64,000 nt of DNA. Origin: an uncultured bacterium (GTDB lineage Bacteria > Actinomycetota > Coriobacteriia > Coriobacteriales > Coriobacteriaceae). The position numbers were made by a program, and so were the translations under genes. Below are positions 7,927 to 16,809 of this stretch, piece after piece. The stretch covers positions 62,001 to 126,000 of the forward strand of contig CAJMPU010000002.1 in assembly GCA_905215505.1 (NCBI GenBank), given 5' to 3'. Below the pieces are notes generated by a model. That model did not search any database. It saw only the letters and a list, made by a program, of their open reading frames with translations, and had not been told where the DNA came from. How positions within the stretch are numbered: position 1 is the stretch's first letter; each line of letters begins with the position of its first letter.

Positions 7927-10900
7927 ATGTCCAAGCGATTAAAAAAGAAGTCTGTGGCGCTTGCCGTTGCCGTAACCGTCTGCGCATTGGCGATGGGACT
8001 CCTACTCGCCTCGATGCAAACGCGTCTATCGCAAGAGGAATACGCTCTGGAATTTGATCGCGTTGCCGCCGAACTCCCCGATCTCGTTAAAACGGCTCGG
8101 GCGGAAACGAAAGCCAACACCCAAACATTTGATGACCTGTATCGCACGCGCGCCGCAAGCATCGCATTTATGGCGGCTAACGATGCCGGTTACGAAGCGA
8201 CCGATGTCAAAATGGCCGAACTCAAGGACCTGCTCAAGGTCGATAACGTTCTCGTCGCCCGACGCGACGGCTCTATCATCGCCAAGGCAGCTGACACCAA
8301 AGCCGATTTTAGCCGCGCCCGCTTCAACCAGCTACGTCAGTGCTTCGAGACCGGCAAGCCCTCCGATCCGGTCGAGGTCGATCTTCCCGATCAAGACTGG
8401 CTCATGCGATACTATGCCGCCAAAATCGATGACGACACCATGGCCATCGTAGAACAAAATCCCCAAGAGCTGCACGCCCTTGTCAAGGACACCGGATCGA
8501 CCGAGAGCATGCTCAAGAACATCTCACTCGGCAGCCACGGATTTGTCCTCGCCGTATCGGCAAAAACGCATCTGATCACCTACCATCCCGACCAGAACAT
8601 GATAGGTACCGATGCACTCGACAACGGCATCGATATTAGCAATCTTGAGGACGGCAAAACATTCTTCACTTCCGTCAAGAACACAAGCCTGTACTGTCGC
8701 GTCAAGTTGGTCGATGACACCTATTACATTCTCGCCATTCCCGAAAGCGACACCGCCACCGCACGCAACATCACCGTGGGCGTCATCCTCTTTGCCTTCA
8801 TCGCAATCGTCGCCGCCGTGGCGCTCTATGACCTGTTTGTCCTTGCGGATGACGAGCATAGCGACCAAGGCGATCACGAATACGTCAAGATCGGTCGCAA
8901 CCTTAGGTTTAACCCCGCCGTGGGCAGGCGCGCAACAGCCTTGTCCGTTGCAGGACTCGTCTTGCTCCTGGCGGTAACCTTCTATATGCAAACGCTCTTT
9001 GCCCTTTCGAGCCAAGCGACGGTCAATCGAGAGCGCGTAGAGCAGATTGATCAAACGCTCAAAAACAATGCAATGCGCGAGGATGAACTTACGAGGCAAT
9101 ATAGTGACCACTACGCCACTACCTGCCATATTATCGCCTACATCGTTGAGCACAATCCAGAGCTCGCCACGCGAGCCGATCTGCACAGCTTGGCAGAAAC
9201 GCTTGGCGTCGAGTCAATTTACCTCTACGACGGCGACGGCAATATGACGAGCTCGAGCACGTCACAACGATCCTATAGTCTTTCGACCAAGTACGGCGAC
9301 TCCTCCTACGAGTTCCGCTCGCTTTTGGGCGGCAAGGATGAGTATATACAGCCCCTCTCTATCAACAGAACCACTGGCGAGACATATCAGTACATCGGCG
9401 TCGCACTCTACGATCAAGATGGCATTGCAGACGGAATCGCTCAGATTGCCGTGCGCCCTATGCGCTTAGAAGAAATGCTCAAGAGCACCAAGATCGGCGT
9501 GGTGCTCGACGGCATCAAGGCGGGCGCCGGAGGCTTCGCCTTTGCAATCGAGAAAAAAGACGGCACCGTTGCATATCATCCCAACAATCTTCTTATGGGG
9601 AAAAAGGCGTCCGAAATAGGACTGGCTGACGAGCACCTTGCAGACGGCTTTAGCGATTTCATTTACATCGACAACCAGAAACTCTACGCCTCCTGCCTAG
9701 AGACTGACGACTATTACGTTTACGTCGCGGCACCCGAAGACTCTTTTATGCACCAGCGCGTTCCGCTCACCATCGCAACCGGAATCATCGCCGCCATATG
9801 CTTTGTCCTTATCTACCCTCTGCTGACACTCGACACTATAAGAGTCGAAGAAAAACGTTCGAAGCGCGAAGACGATTTCACGGCAAGACGGCACAACATC
9901 ACAGTCACGACATCCGACGGCCGTATCAAGCACAGCGAAAGTGCCATTGGCCGATGGCTCAACATTTCCTTTAAATGGGAAGACAAAACCCCCGAGCAAA
10001 AACTCGGCACGGTCCTTAGATGGTTTACCGGTATCGGAGTGTTTATCGTCTTTTTGGCCGTCTTGTTTAAAGACACTCTATTTGGCCCGCGTTCGGTATT
10101 CACCTACATTCTGGGCAATGACTGGCAGCGCGGTCTCAACATATTCGCGCTCACCGCTTCAATCATGTACGCCTGTGTGGCGCTCACAGTGTGCGCAATC
10201 GCACAGTCACTTCTTCGCATGTTGTCCAACGTGCTTGGCGCGCGCGGCGAGACGATATGCCGACTTCTCTCGAGCCTGACAAAATACGGAACCCTCATCG
10301 CCATGCTCTATTGGTGCCTAGGCGTTTTGGGTGTCGACACCGCAACGCTTTTGGCCTCGGCAGGCATCATTACACTCGCGGTCTCCTTTGGAGCCAAAGA
10401 CCTCATCACGGATATCTTGTGCGGGCTCTTTATTATCTTTGAAGGCGAGTTCCGCGTTGGAGACGTCATCTCGGTTGGCGGCAATACCGGCACCGTTATG
10501 GAAATTGGCGTGCGAACCACAAAGATCAATGACGGCAACGGCAATGTTCTACTGCTGCGCAATAGCTCGATTTCGAATGTCACCAATATGACCAAACTTA
10601 ATTCTTACGCCAGCATAGACATCACCATACCGGTGGGAGAATCTCTACCCTATGTCGAAAAGGTGCTTAAAGACGAGCTCAAAAGTGTGCATGACCGCGT
10701 TCCCGCCATTATCGAAGGCCCCTTCTACAAGGGCGTGGTCGACCTTAGCAGTACCGCTATGACCATTCGCGTTGTCGCCACCTGCAAGGAGACAGACCGC
10801 GGCAGCGTCATGCGCTCTTTGCGCCGCGAGGTAAAGCTTATGCTTTCCCGCCGCGACATCGCCCCCTATCAACTCGTTTTCGATCATTGCGATGCCGTTG

Positions 10901-11010
10901 AGTCCGCTCCAAAGGCAGCTACCGCCGAGGAACTCGCCGAAGCGGACGAGTTTAACGAAGAACAGAAACTCGCCTCGCAAGATCTGGGCAACGAACCCCT
11001 CAATCAGTAA
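7927..11010 (+). CDS. Double-Cache sensor fused to an MscS-type channel
   Basis: 1027 aa, membrane protein with an unusual layout. TM1 is about 9-29, the first extracytoplasmic Cache-like domain about 30-280, TM2 about 282-304 and TM3 about 337-360. A second Cache-like domain spans about 361-610 and TM4 about 612-636. Both sensor domains end with the GxxGFxxxxxKxxxxxxHPxxxxxG-type motif (GSHGFVLAVSAKTHLITYHP; GAGGFAFAIEKKDGTVAYHP). After a cytoplasmic linker come three more helices and an MscS core: pore helix ASAGIITLAVSFGAKDLITDIL near 811-832, beta domain FRVGDVISVGGNTGTVMEIG, then the alpha/beta cage. RBS AAGGGAG, 12 bp after the lipoprotein gene. Known MscS proteins gate by tension; a ligand-gated role is inferred from the Cache domains. 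Confidence 0.85.
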   Translation: MSKRLKKKSVALAVAVTVCALAMGLLLASMQTRLSQEEYALEFDRVAAELPDLVKTARAETKANTQTFDDLYRTRAASIAFMAANDAGYEATDVKMAELKDLLKVDNVLVARRDGSIIAKAADTKADFSRARFNQLRQCFETGKPSDPVEVDLPDQDWLMRYYAAKIDDDTMAIVEQNPQELHALVKDTGSTESMLKNISLGSHGFVLAVSAKTHLITYHPDQNMIGTDALDNGIDISNLEDGKTFFTSVKNTSLYCRVKLVDDTYYILAIPESDTATARNITVGVILFAFIAIVAAVALYDLFVLADDEHSDQGDHEYVKIGRNLRFNPAVGRRATALSVAGLVLLLAVTFYMQTLFALSSQATVNRERVEQIDQTLKNNAMREDELTRQYSDHYATTCHIIAYIVEHNPELATRADLHSLAETLGVESIYLYDGDGNMTSSSTSQRSYSLSTKYGDSSYEFRSLLGGKDEYIQPLSINRTTGETYQYIGVALYDQDGIADGIAQIAVRPMRLEEMLKSTKIGVVLDGIKAGAGGFAFAIEKKDGTVAYHPNNLLMGKKASEIGLADEHLADGFSDFIYIDNQKLYASCLETDDYYVYVAAPEDSFMHQRVPLTIATGIIAAICFVLIYPLLTLDTIRVEEKRSKREDDFTARRHNITVTTSDGRIKHSESAIGRWLNISFKWEDKTPEQKLGTVLRWFTGIGVFIVFLAVLFKDTLFGPRSVFTYILGNDWQRGLNIFALTASIMYACVALTVCAIAQSLLRMLSNVLGARGETICRLLSSLTKYGTLIAMLYWCLGVLGVDTATLLASAGIITLAVSFGAKDLITDILCGLFIIFEGEFRVGDVISVGGNTGTVMEIGVRTTKINDGNGNVLLLRNSSISNVTNMTKLNSYASIDITIPVGESLPYVEKVLKDELKSVHDRVPAIIEGPFYKGVVDLSSTAMTIRVVATCKETDRGSVMRSLRREVKLMLSRRDIAPYQLVFDHCDAVESAPKAATAEELAEADEFNEEQKLASQDLGNEPLNQ

Positions 11011-11070
11011 TTCATGGCGCCAGGCAATACGTGCACGGTGCCATAACGGCTCAAGGGAAAGGAACTGAAC

Positions 11071-11469
11071 ATGAGCAACAACCGTAAAGTCCTAAAGGTC
11101 ATGTCCATCATCTATCTATTGGGAGGTATTTTTAGCATCGCCGCGGGAGCGTTGGCACTCACTGCGGCTTCGGGCGACGCCAGCGGCGACCTCTCGGTTT
11201 ACAGCGTTGTCGTCATCGTGATGGGCATCGTCGAAATCATCGCTGCCATATTGGGCATCCGTGCCTCAAATAACCCCAGCAAGATTGGCATCGTTTGGGT
11301 CTGGGCTATCATTTGCCTAGCATGCGCCGTTGTGAGCCTGCTGCTTTCCGAACCCTTCTTGGGCGGAGTCGGCACCAGCGCCACCGATGTCACCGCCGTG
11401 GTCGTAAGTGCCGTGTACTTCGTTTTCGCCAACCGCGTTAAAAAGGAAAGCCAGGAGCGCCTGAGCTAG
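11071..11469 (+). CDS. Four-helix small membrane protein (paralog 1)
   Basis: 132 aa with four predicted helices: about 8-28, 44-64, 72-92 and 100-120, with a basic C-terminal tail (RVKKESQERLS). It closely resembles the product at 12785 in start (K-x-LKV-x-x-IY-LG) and length. RBS AAAGGAAC about 5 nt upstream. It lies 60 bp after the Cache-MscS gene on the same strand and could be the last gene of that operon. Function unknown; such four-helix DUF proteins are common in Coriobacteriia. Confidence 0.75.
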   Translation: MSNNRKVLKVMSIIYLLGGIFSIAAGALALTAASGDASGDLSVYSVVVIVMGIVEIIAAILGIRASNNPSKIGIVWVWAIICLACAVVSLLLSEPFLGGVGTSATDVTAVVVSAVYFVFANRVKKESQERLS

Positions 11470-11506
11470 GCATCGGGCTCAACTGTACAAAGCGCCACGC
11501 ATAAAA

Positions 11507-11548
11507 ACCGCCCTCCGTTTCTCAGACAGACGAGAAACGGAGGGCGGT
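11507..11548. terminator. Strong hairpin between convergent genes
   Basis: Perfect 17-bp stem ACCGCCCTCCGTTTCTC / GAGAAACGGAGGGCGGT with an 8-nt loop. A T-rich tract follows on the minus strand (GGTTTTTAT), making it a terminator for the LysR gene at 11654. It probably also stops plus-strand transcripts from the small membrane protein. Confidence 0.85.
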
Positions 11549-11653
11549 CTGCTATTGATGGCGTTTGCGTTCATTCGATTGCGACACACGGCACAATCGA
11601 CAGTATGTCGTCAGGCAGCAAAGCCGACAGCGGCGAGCGCATCGACGGATATG

Positions 11654-12592
11654 CTAGCGAGCGGCGGACCCGTTGGCGCAACCCACCATGCGAATCAAGT
11701 AGTTTTCTACGACGTGATAAGCTTGGGGTTTTTCATCTTTAAGGGAAACTAGGCACACCGGAACTGTCAGGGCCCCTTTACCCGCAATGGGGACAACCTC
11801 AAACCCGCTAGCAATCTGACCGGGAACGGGAAGAATCGCATTTAAGAAAAAGCCGTGCTCTGCCACCAAAAACGACCCAAATTGAGCGGGGCCATCGATA
11901 ATGCGCGTCTCACCAAGGACACCGCGGCTTTCGTACTGCCAAAAAATCGAATTATTAAAGTTATCAAACGCAGCCGACTGTCCTGCCGGATATGAGCTCA
12001 AATCAGCCACAGTCACAAAAGGCCTCTTAGCGAACGGATGGCCGGCGGCGACGACAATACCCGTGGGCAGGGTTCCCAGCTGCTCGCAATCATCATTGGT
12101 ATTGTCATATGTGCCCACCGTAAGCAAGGCGTCGAGGTCACCCTGCTCGAGCTCCTGCTGAGCGATCCCGGGATGCACGGTACAAAACTTCACGCGCACG
12201 CGGGCACCACGCATGATAAGCGCAGACAACCCCTTATATAGCTTATCGTCGTTATCGAGTGCGGGAACGCACAGGCCAATCGAGAGTTCCGGCATCGCTT
12301 GCGCCCCAGAGGCCGACGGGACGGTCAGGTCGCATCCAAACGGATCAAAGTTTTCAACCTCACGATACGCCTCGACGGCGTTGCGAGCCTTGGTATAAAA
12401 GCTACGGGCGGCCCGAGTCGGCTTTACGCCACTATTTCCACGCTCAAAAAACTGAACGTTAAACAACTGCTCGAGCTCGCTAATTGACTTGGAAATGGCC
12501 TGGACGGTCACGTTGCGCTGGTGTGCCGCGGCGGTAAAACTCTTCGTCTCAAATACGGCGACAAAATAGCCGACCTGCTTGATATTCACCAT
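11654..12592 (-). CDS. LysR family transcriptional regulator
   Basis: 312 aa. N-terminal winged HTH (about 1-60: QVGYFVAVFETKSFTAAAHQ, then VQAISKSISELEQLFNVQFFER), followed by a two-lobed LysR substrate-binding domain (about 100-300). It is divergent from the four-helix membrane protein at 12785 across 192 bp, the classic LysR position, so that gene is its likely target. The intergenic region contains ATGCGC-N7-GCGCAT near 12732-12750 as a possible operator. Effector unknown. Confidence 0.88.
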   Translation of the reverse strand: MVNIKQVGYFVAVFETKSFTAAAHQRNVTVQAISKSISELEQLFNVQFFERGNSGVKPTRAARSFYTKARNAVEAYREVENFDPFGCDLTVPSASGAQAMPELSIGLCVPALDNDDKLYKGLSALIMRGARVRVKFCTVHPGIAQQELEQGDLDALLTVGTYDNTNDDCEQLGTLPTGIVVAAGHPFAKRPFVTVADLSSYPAGQSAAFDNFNNSIFWQYESRGVLGETRIIDGPAQFGSFLVAEHGFFLNAILPVPGQIASGFEVVPIAGKGALTVPVCLVSLKDEKPQAYHVVENYLIRMVGCANGSAAR

Positions 12593-12784
12593 TCACCTCA
12601 AATAAATGCACAGTATGATCCAGTTAAACAAAAACCTAGCACAACGCAAGTGCCGGCATGTCGCGAACGGAGCGTTCAACTATTGGATGAACGTACGCAG
12701 CGCCTTGTTGAATTACAATATGCTTCGCGACATGCGCCATGCATGCGCATCAAATACGTCATGTCCACTTCGAAAGGACCAGCC

Positions 12785-13186
12785 ATGAGCTACACTCGCA
12801 AGACACTCAAAGTCCTTGCCCTCATTTACTTTGTTTTGGGCATCGCCAGCCTCGTCATCGCCGGCGTCGGCATCGCCAAGGGCAGCCTCGATTCCACGTA
12901 CGGGTCGAACGCCATGCTCGCCGCGGCCGTACTTGTCATCAAGGGTCTTGTCGATCTTGCCGCAGGTGTTGCGGGCATCAAGGGCGCCAACAAGCCTTCG
13001 CAGGTGGATGGTGCGTTTAAGCTCGGCATCGTCGCCGCAATCGCCACGATTGCGCAGGCCGTGCTCACGCTTCCCGCGTTTGGCGGCGACGCCATCAACT
13101 TTGGCGCCTTTGTCATCGTGGTGTACGACCTGTTCTTTATTCAGCAGGCACACGACATTAAGGCCGAGAACAAGGACCGCCTGTAA
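12785..13186 (+). CDS. Four-helix small membrane protein (paralog 2)
   Basis: 133 aa, four hydrophobic helices (about 9-29, 43-63, 79-99 and 105-121) and a charged tail (KAENKDRL). Paralog of the protein at 11071: same length, same MSxxRKxLKVxxxIYxxxG start and a matching 'GI[RK][AG]xNxPS' loop between helices 2 and 3. The ATG at 12785 follows GAAAGGA; a longer in-frame extension lacks an RBS and does not look coding. Likely controlled by the divergent LysR regulator. Function unknown. Confidence 0.75.
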   Translation: MSYTRKTLKVLALIYFVLGIASLVIAGVGIAKGSLDSTYGSNAMLAAAVLVIKGLVDLAAGVAGIKGANKPSQVDGAFKLGIVAAIATIAQAVLTLPAFGGDAINFGAFVIVVYDLFFIQQAHDIKAENKDRL

Positions 13187-13213
13187 GCGCTCGCTTCTCA
13201 TAACCTTTGTAGC

Positions 13214-13372
13214 CAAGCAACTAAAAAGGGCCGATCGCGCATCTCCGCGGTCGGCCCTTTACGTTTGCCCAGATAAAACCTGCCAAAATAAACCTGTCCC
13301 TTTTTGGCAGGTTGTTAGCTGTGACGGTACTCGGCAATGATGAAGTCGATATCGGTCTGAAGGGTGTCCAGG
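13214..13372. repeat. 159-bp rlmA-tail duplicate, parent copy
   Basis: Parent copy of the segment at 6749-6907. It runs from the convergent intergenic region through two hairpins into the last 19 codons of rlmA. The two copies have identical length; most differences fall in the terminator loop. Confidence 0.85.
13225..13260 (-). terminator. rlmA terminator
   Basis: AAAGGGCCGATCGCG / CGCGGTCGGCCCTTT stem, followed on the minus strand by TTTTTAG. It lies downstream of rlmA and between it and the convergent membrane-protein gene. Compared with the duplicate at 6760 the loop differs but the stem is kept through a G-T pair. Confidence 0.85.
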
Positions 13373-14130
13373 TTTGCCAGGCGCTCTTTATCGGCAGGGC
13401 GCGTGCGGTAGTAGTACGGCGTCATCTGGAACACCGCCTCGATGTCGGCCTGCGTCTGGAGCGTAATGTTCGCAGATACCCGTTGCGTTCCCACCAACTC
13501 GAGCTCGGTCGTCTTCGGCAGCTTCTCATCGTTGAGATATGGCGTGTCGTAGAGCACCTCCTTGAGCCCAAACAGATGCCGAGCACCCGGCACCACGGTG
13601 TAGAGCGAGCCCTCGGGCGCCAGCACGCGGGCAAATTCACGCTCGTTAAAGGGGGCGAAGAGCTCGGTCACCATATCGAAGGCGCCATCAGCCACGGGGA
13701 TATCCTTCATGTTGGCCACGAAATAGGTCGCATCGCCGCGCTTGGCAGCCAGGCGCACCATCTCTTTGCCCAAGTCGAACCCGAAAGCCTCCACGCCCGG
13801 CACCGCACCCATGGCGCTCGTGTAGTAGCCCTCGCCGCAGCAAATATCGAGCAAGGTCATGGGGGTGCCGGTAGATGCCGCACACCCAGGCGCCTGCTCG
13901 CGCACCAGCTCGACCATCGCATCGCGCAACGGCGCATAGTAACCGCGGTTCAAAAAGTCGCGACGACTGCGCGCCTGCGACTTGGGATCGCCCATGGAGT
14001 CGCCGCTCTTGGACGAGCGCAGCAGATACAGATAGCCCTCGCGCGCACGGTCAAACCGATGTCCGCCCGCGCATGCAGCACCGCGCTCATCGTCCACCAA
14101 CGGCTCATGGCAAACGGGACACAACAACAT
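13315..14130 (-). CDS. rlmA: RlmA-type 23S rRNA guanine-N1 methyltransferase
   Basis: 271 aa. The N-terminal zinc finger has CPVC (4-7) and C-x-x-GHRFD, with the family motif DRAREGYLYLL after it. A class I methyltransferase domain follows with SAM loop LLDICCGEGYYT (about 92-103). Members methylate G745 or G748 in helix 35 of 23S rRNA, next to the macrolide/tylosin site in the exit tunnel. Which base is modified cannot be read from the sequence. The gene is monocistronic with a terminator, and its 3' end has been duplicated at 6749. Confidence 0.88.
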   Translation of the reverse strand: MLLCPVCHEPLVDDERGAACAGGHRFDRAREGYLYLLRSSKSGDSMGDPKSQARSRRDFLNRGYYAPLRDAMVELVREQAPGCAASTGTPMTLLDICCGEGYYTSAMGAVPGVEAFGFDLGKEMVRLAAKRGDATYFVANMKDIPVADGAFDMVTELFAPFNEREFARVLAPEGSLYTVVPGARHLFGLKEVLYDTPYLNDEKLPKTTELELVGTQRVSANITLQTQADIEAVFQMTPYYYRTRPADKERLANLDTLQTDIDFIIAEYRHS

Positions 14131-14186
14131 GGCAACTCCTTAGCGCGGACAACACAACGCCCACCATTGTCTCACGCCTCCCCCAC

Positions 14187-14309
14187 CTAGTCATTGGGGA
14201 CGTTCTTGAATGACTAGTCGTTTAAGAACGTCCCCAACGACCAAATGACTAGTCTGAAGGAGTGTCCCCAGCTGCCGGCAGAAAAGGAACGTCCCTAAGT
14301 GCCGGCTGG
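14187..14309. repeat. GGGGACGTTC hairpin repeat, copy B1
   Basis: Compound palindrome: CTAGTCATTGGGGACGTTCTT, a TGACTAGTCG centre, AAGAACGTCCCCAACGACC, then ATGACTAG. It is followed by a second inverted pair (CAGC-TGCCGGCA ... TGCCGGCTG) enclosing GGAACGTCCCT. Related copies lie at 37249 and 44301. The segment sits upstream of the MATE gene and contains no coding signal. Confidence 0.8.
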
Positions 14310-14374
14310 ATGCATTAGGAGTATCATCGTCTGCGCAAATATCTAGCGAATCGCATAGTAGAGATTGAGAGCGT

Positions 14375-15757
14375 ATGACTGATACCGCGTCCAAGCACAT
14401 TGACATGACTACCGGCTCGCTGTGGCGCAATATTCCCCTATTCGCCTTTCCCGTCGCCGCCACGAGCATCCTTGAGCAGCTATCGAACCTCATCGCCACG
14501 GTCATCATCGGCAACTTCTCGGGCGACCAGGGAACCCTTGCCATGGCAGCGGTCGGCTCTAATGTTCCGCTTACCAGTCTTATGCTCAACCTGTTTATTG
14601 GCATGTCGCTTGGCTCCAACGTGGTCATTGCCAACGCTATCGGCCGCAACGATCAGAACATGGTCAAACGTGCCGTCCATACCTCGATTTTAATGGCGCT
14701 CGTGGGCTTTGTCGTCATCGCACTGGGCGAGATCTTTGCCGAGCCCATGCTCGCCGCGCTCAACGTGCCTGCCGAGACCATGCCGCTCGCCTCACTCTAC
14801 CTACGCGTCTTTTTGCTGAGCATGCCCTCGATCTTGCTCTACAACTTTGAGGCCGCGATCTTCCGCTCCGTCGGCATCACCCGCATGCCGCTGCAGGCGC
14901 TTGCCGTGTCCACCGTCCTCAACATTGGCCTGGACCTCATCTTTGTCCCCGTACTCCACTGGGGCGTCGCGGGCGTCGCTATCGCCACCGCCATCGCCTA
15001 CACCGTCAGCGCCGCCACGCTCTTTATCCGCCTGCTCAAGACCGACTCCGTCGTCCGCGTCACCCTACACGACCTAGCTATCGACCCCGTCGCCCTCAAG
15101 CGCATCGTCAAGATCGGCCTGCCCGCCGGTATCCAAAGCGCCGTCTTTGCCGTCGCCAACATCATCATCCAGTCCGCCATCAACAGCCTGGGCACCGAGG
15201 TCATGGCGGCATCCAGCGCCGCCATGAGCTTGGAGTATGTGTGCTACAACCTGCTCAACAGCTTTAGCCAGGCTTGCACCACCTTTGTGGGGCAAAACCA
15301 CGGCGCGCGCCAGATCGACCGCTGCACCAAGACGCTCAAGGTCTGCCTGGTCGAAGGCGGCATCGTCGCGCTCACCACCATCGTCATCATCGTCGGTCTG
15401 GGGCGCGAGATCCTGGCGTTGTTCAACAGCGACCCCAACATCGTCTCGATCGGCTATATCCGCGTGTGTTCGATCTTCCCGGCGTACGCCTTTAGCATGT
15501 TCTACGAGAACATGTCCGGTTATCTGCGCGGCTTTGGCATCTCGCTCATGCCCGCCCTCATCACCATGATTTGCGTCTGCGGCATCCGCTTCTATTGGGT
15601 GTTCTGCGTGTTCCCGCACTTCCGCACCTTTGCGAACATCATGATGGTCTACCCCATCAGCCTGGGCACCACGGCGTTCTTTATGGTCGTGGCGGTACTG
15701 CTCTGCCACCCGGCACGCACCTACCGTCTGGCGCAAGCCAAAGCGACAGCCCGCTAA
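14375..15757 (+). CDS. MATE family efflux transporter
   Basis: 460 aa with about 12 hydrophobic helices in two repeats, typical of the MATE/MOP superfamily. It begins TGSLWRNIPLFAFPVAATSILEQL, the conserved helix-1 signature of bacterial MATE proteins, and shows VIIGNFSGDQGTLAMAAVGSN after it. Such carriers export cationic drugs or dyes using Na+ or H+. The RBS is weak (GAGA at about -8). A repeat-rich spacer precedes it and no partner gene is evident. Substrate unknown. Confidence 0.88.
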   Translation: MTDTASKHIDMTTGSLWRNIPLFAFPVAATSILEQLSNLIATVIIGNFSGDQGTLAMAAVGSNVPLTSLMLNLFIGMSLGSNVVIANAIGRNDQNMVKRAVHTSILMALVGFVVIALGEIFAEPMLAALNVPAETMPLASLYLRVFLLSMPSILLYNFEAAIFRSVGITRMPLQALAVSTVLNIGLDLIFVPVLHWGVAGVAIATAIAYTVSAATLFIRLLKTDSVVRVTLHDLAIDPVALKRIVKIGLPAGIQSAVFAVANIIIQSAINSLGTEVMAASSAAMSLEYVCYNLLNSFSQACTTFVGQNHGARQIDRCTKTLKVCLVEGGIVALTTIVIIVGLGREILALFNSDPNIVSIGYIRVCSIFPAYAFSMFYENMSGYLRGFGISLMPALITMICVCGIRFYWVFCVFPHFRTFANIMMVYPISLGTTAFFMVVAVLLCHPARTYRLAQAKATAR

Positions 15758-15784
15758 TCACCACACTCAACGCCACGCCAGTCA

Positions 15785-16651
15785 TTAATTGACAATATGC
15801 GAGCTCATATAGTCGATAAAGCGCCTCGTGGCGATAGGCATGGTGTCCCAGCTGCGCCAAGCCGCCACGACGTCGCGCGAGGGAGCATGCACGATGGGGC
15901 GCACACAAATATCGGCCCGCATGCCCTCGACGGTACGGCGGTAGAGCATGCTCACACCGAGGCCCTCCTCCACCATCGCCATAATGGTGTAGTCATCGGT
16001 GACCTCACTTGTCACGTGCGGCGACAGCCCGTGCGCCGTGAATGCATCGAGCACCAGGCTCTGCTCGCCCTCATCCAGCAGCACAAACGGTTCGGACGCC
16101 AGGTCGGCGAGCGTCACCTTTTCCTTTGCCGCCAGCGGATGGGCGGCCGGCAGCAGCGCCACCAACTCGTCGTGATAGACCACGCGCTTCTCGAGCCCAG
16201 CGGTAAATCCGCGCGCCGTAAAGCAAAAGTCAACCACGCCATCGTGCACCCACTGGGCGTTGCGCGTGTAATCGCCCTGCTTGAGGGTAAAGCGTACGCC
16301 CGGGTGCAGCGCACCAAAATCGCGGATCACACGCGGCAGCACGGTACGGCTCACGTTGGTAAACGTCGCAATGCGAATATCGGTCGACGAAAGCCCCAAC
16401 AGCTCCTGGCGCTTGCCCTCGAGCTCGGCCTCGGCGGTCACAATCTGGCGCAGGTACGGCAGATATTGTTTGCCGTCGCGCGTCAGTGAGACGCCCTGCT
16501 TGCCGCGCTCGATAATCGTGGTGCCCAGCTCGCGCTCGAGCGCCTTGACAGCCTGGCTCACCGCGCTTTGCGTATAGCCCAGCTCGTCGGCCGCGCCCTT
16601 AAGACTGCCGCGATCGACCACCATACAAACAATCTGATACCGCGATGCCAT
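15785..16651 (-). CDS. LysR family transcriptional regulator
   Basis: 288 aa. Winged HTH at about 1-58 (GSLKGAADELGYTQSAVSQAVKALERELG) and a LysR effector domain at about 85-285. It is divergent from the EamA transporter at 16810 over 158 bp, with an AGTATT-N7-AATACT site between them. It therefore likely controls that exporter and itself. The stop codon is only 27 bp from the end of the convergent MATE gene, with no clear terminator. Confidence 0.88.
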   Translation of the reverse strand: MASRYQIVCMVVDRGSLKGAADELGYTQSAVSQAVKALERELGTTIIERGKQGVSLTRDGKQYLPYLRQIVTAEAELEGKRQELLGLSSTDIRIATFTNVSRTVLPRVIRDFGALHPGVRFTLKQGDYTRNAQWVHDGVVDFCFTARGFTAGLEKRVVYHDELVALLPAAHPLAAKEKVTLADLASEPFVLLDEGEQSLVLDAFTAHGLSPHVTSEVTDDYTIMAMVEEGLGVSMLYRRTVEGMRADICVRPIVHAPSRDVVAAWRSWDTMPIATRRFIDYMSSHIVN

Positions 16652-16710
16652 CGTGCCTCCACATCAATGCAGCCGTAAAACGTTTTGCCAGGGCCTTTTC
16701 TGCTTACATT

Positions 16711-16729
16711 AGTATTTCTTAATAATACT
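16711..16729. promoter_or_regulatory. Probable LysR binding site
   Basis: AGTATTTCTTAATAATACT: perfect 6-bp arms around 7 bp, containing the T-N11-A LysR core, midway between the divergent LysR and EamA genes. Position and symmetry support the call; binding is untested. Confidence 0.55.
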
Positions 16730-16809
16730 GAAGATACATTCGCTTTACTACATCCATATCTGGGAGCAGAATCCTTTTTACGAAACCGTTCTGTAACAAA
16801 AGGAGTCCC

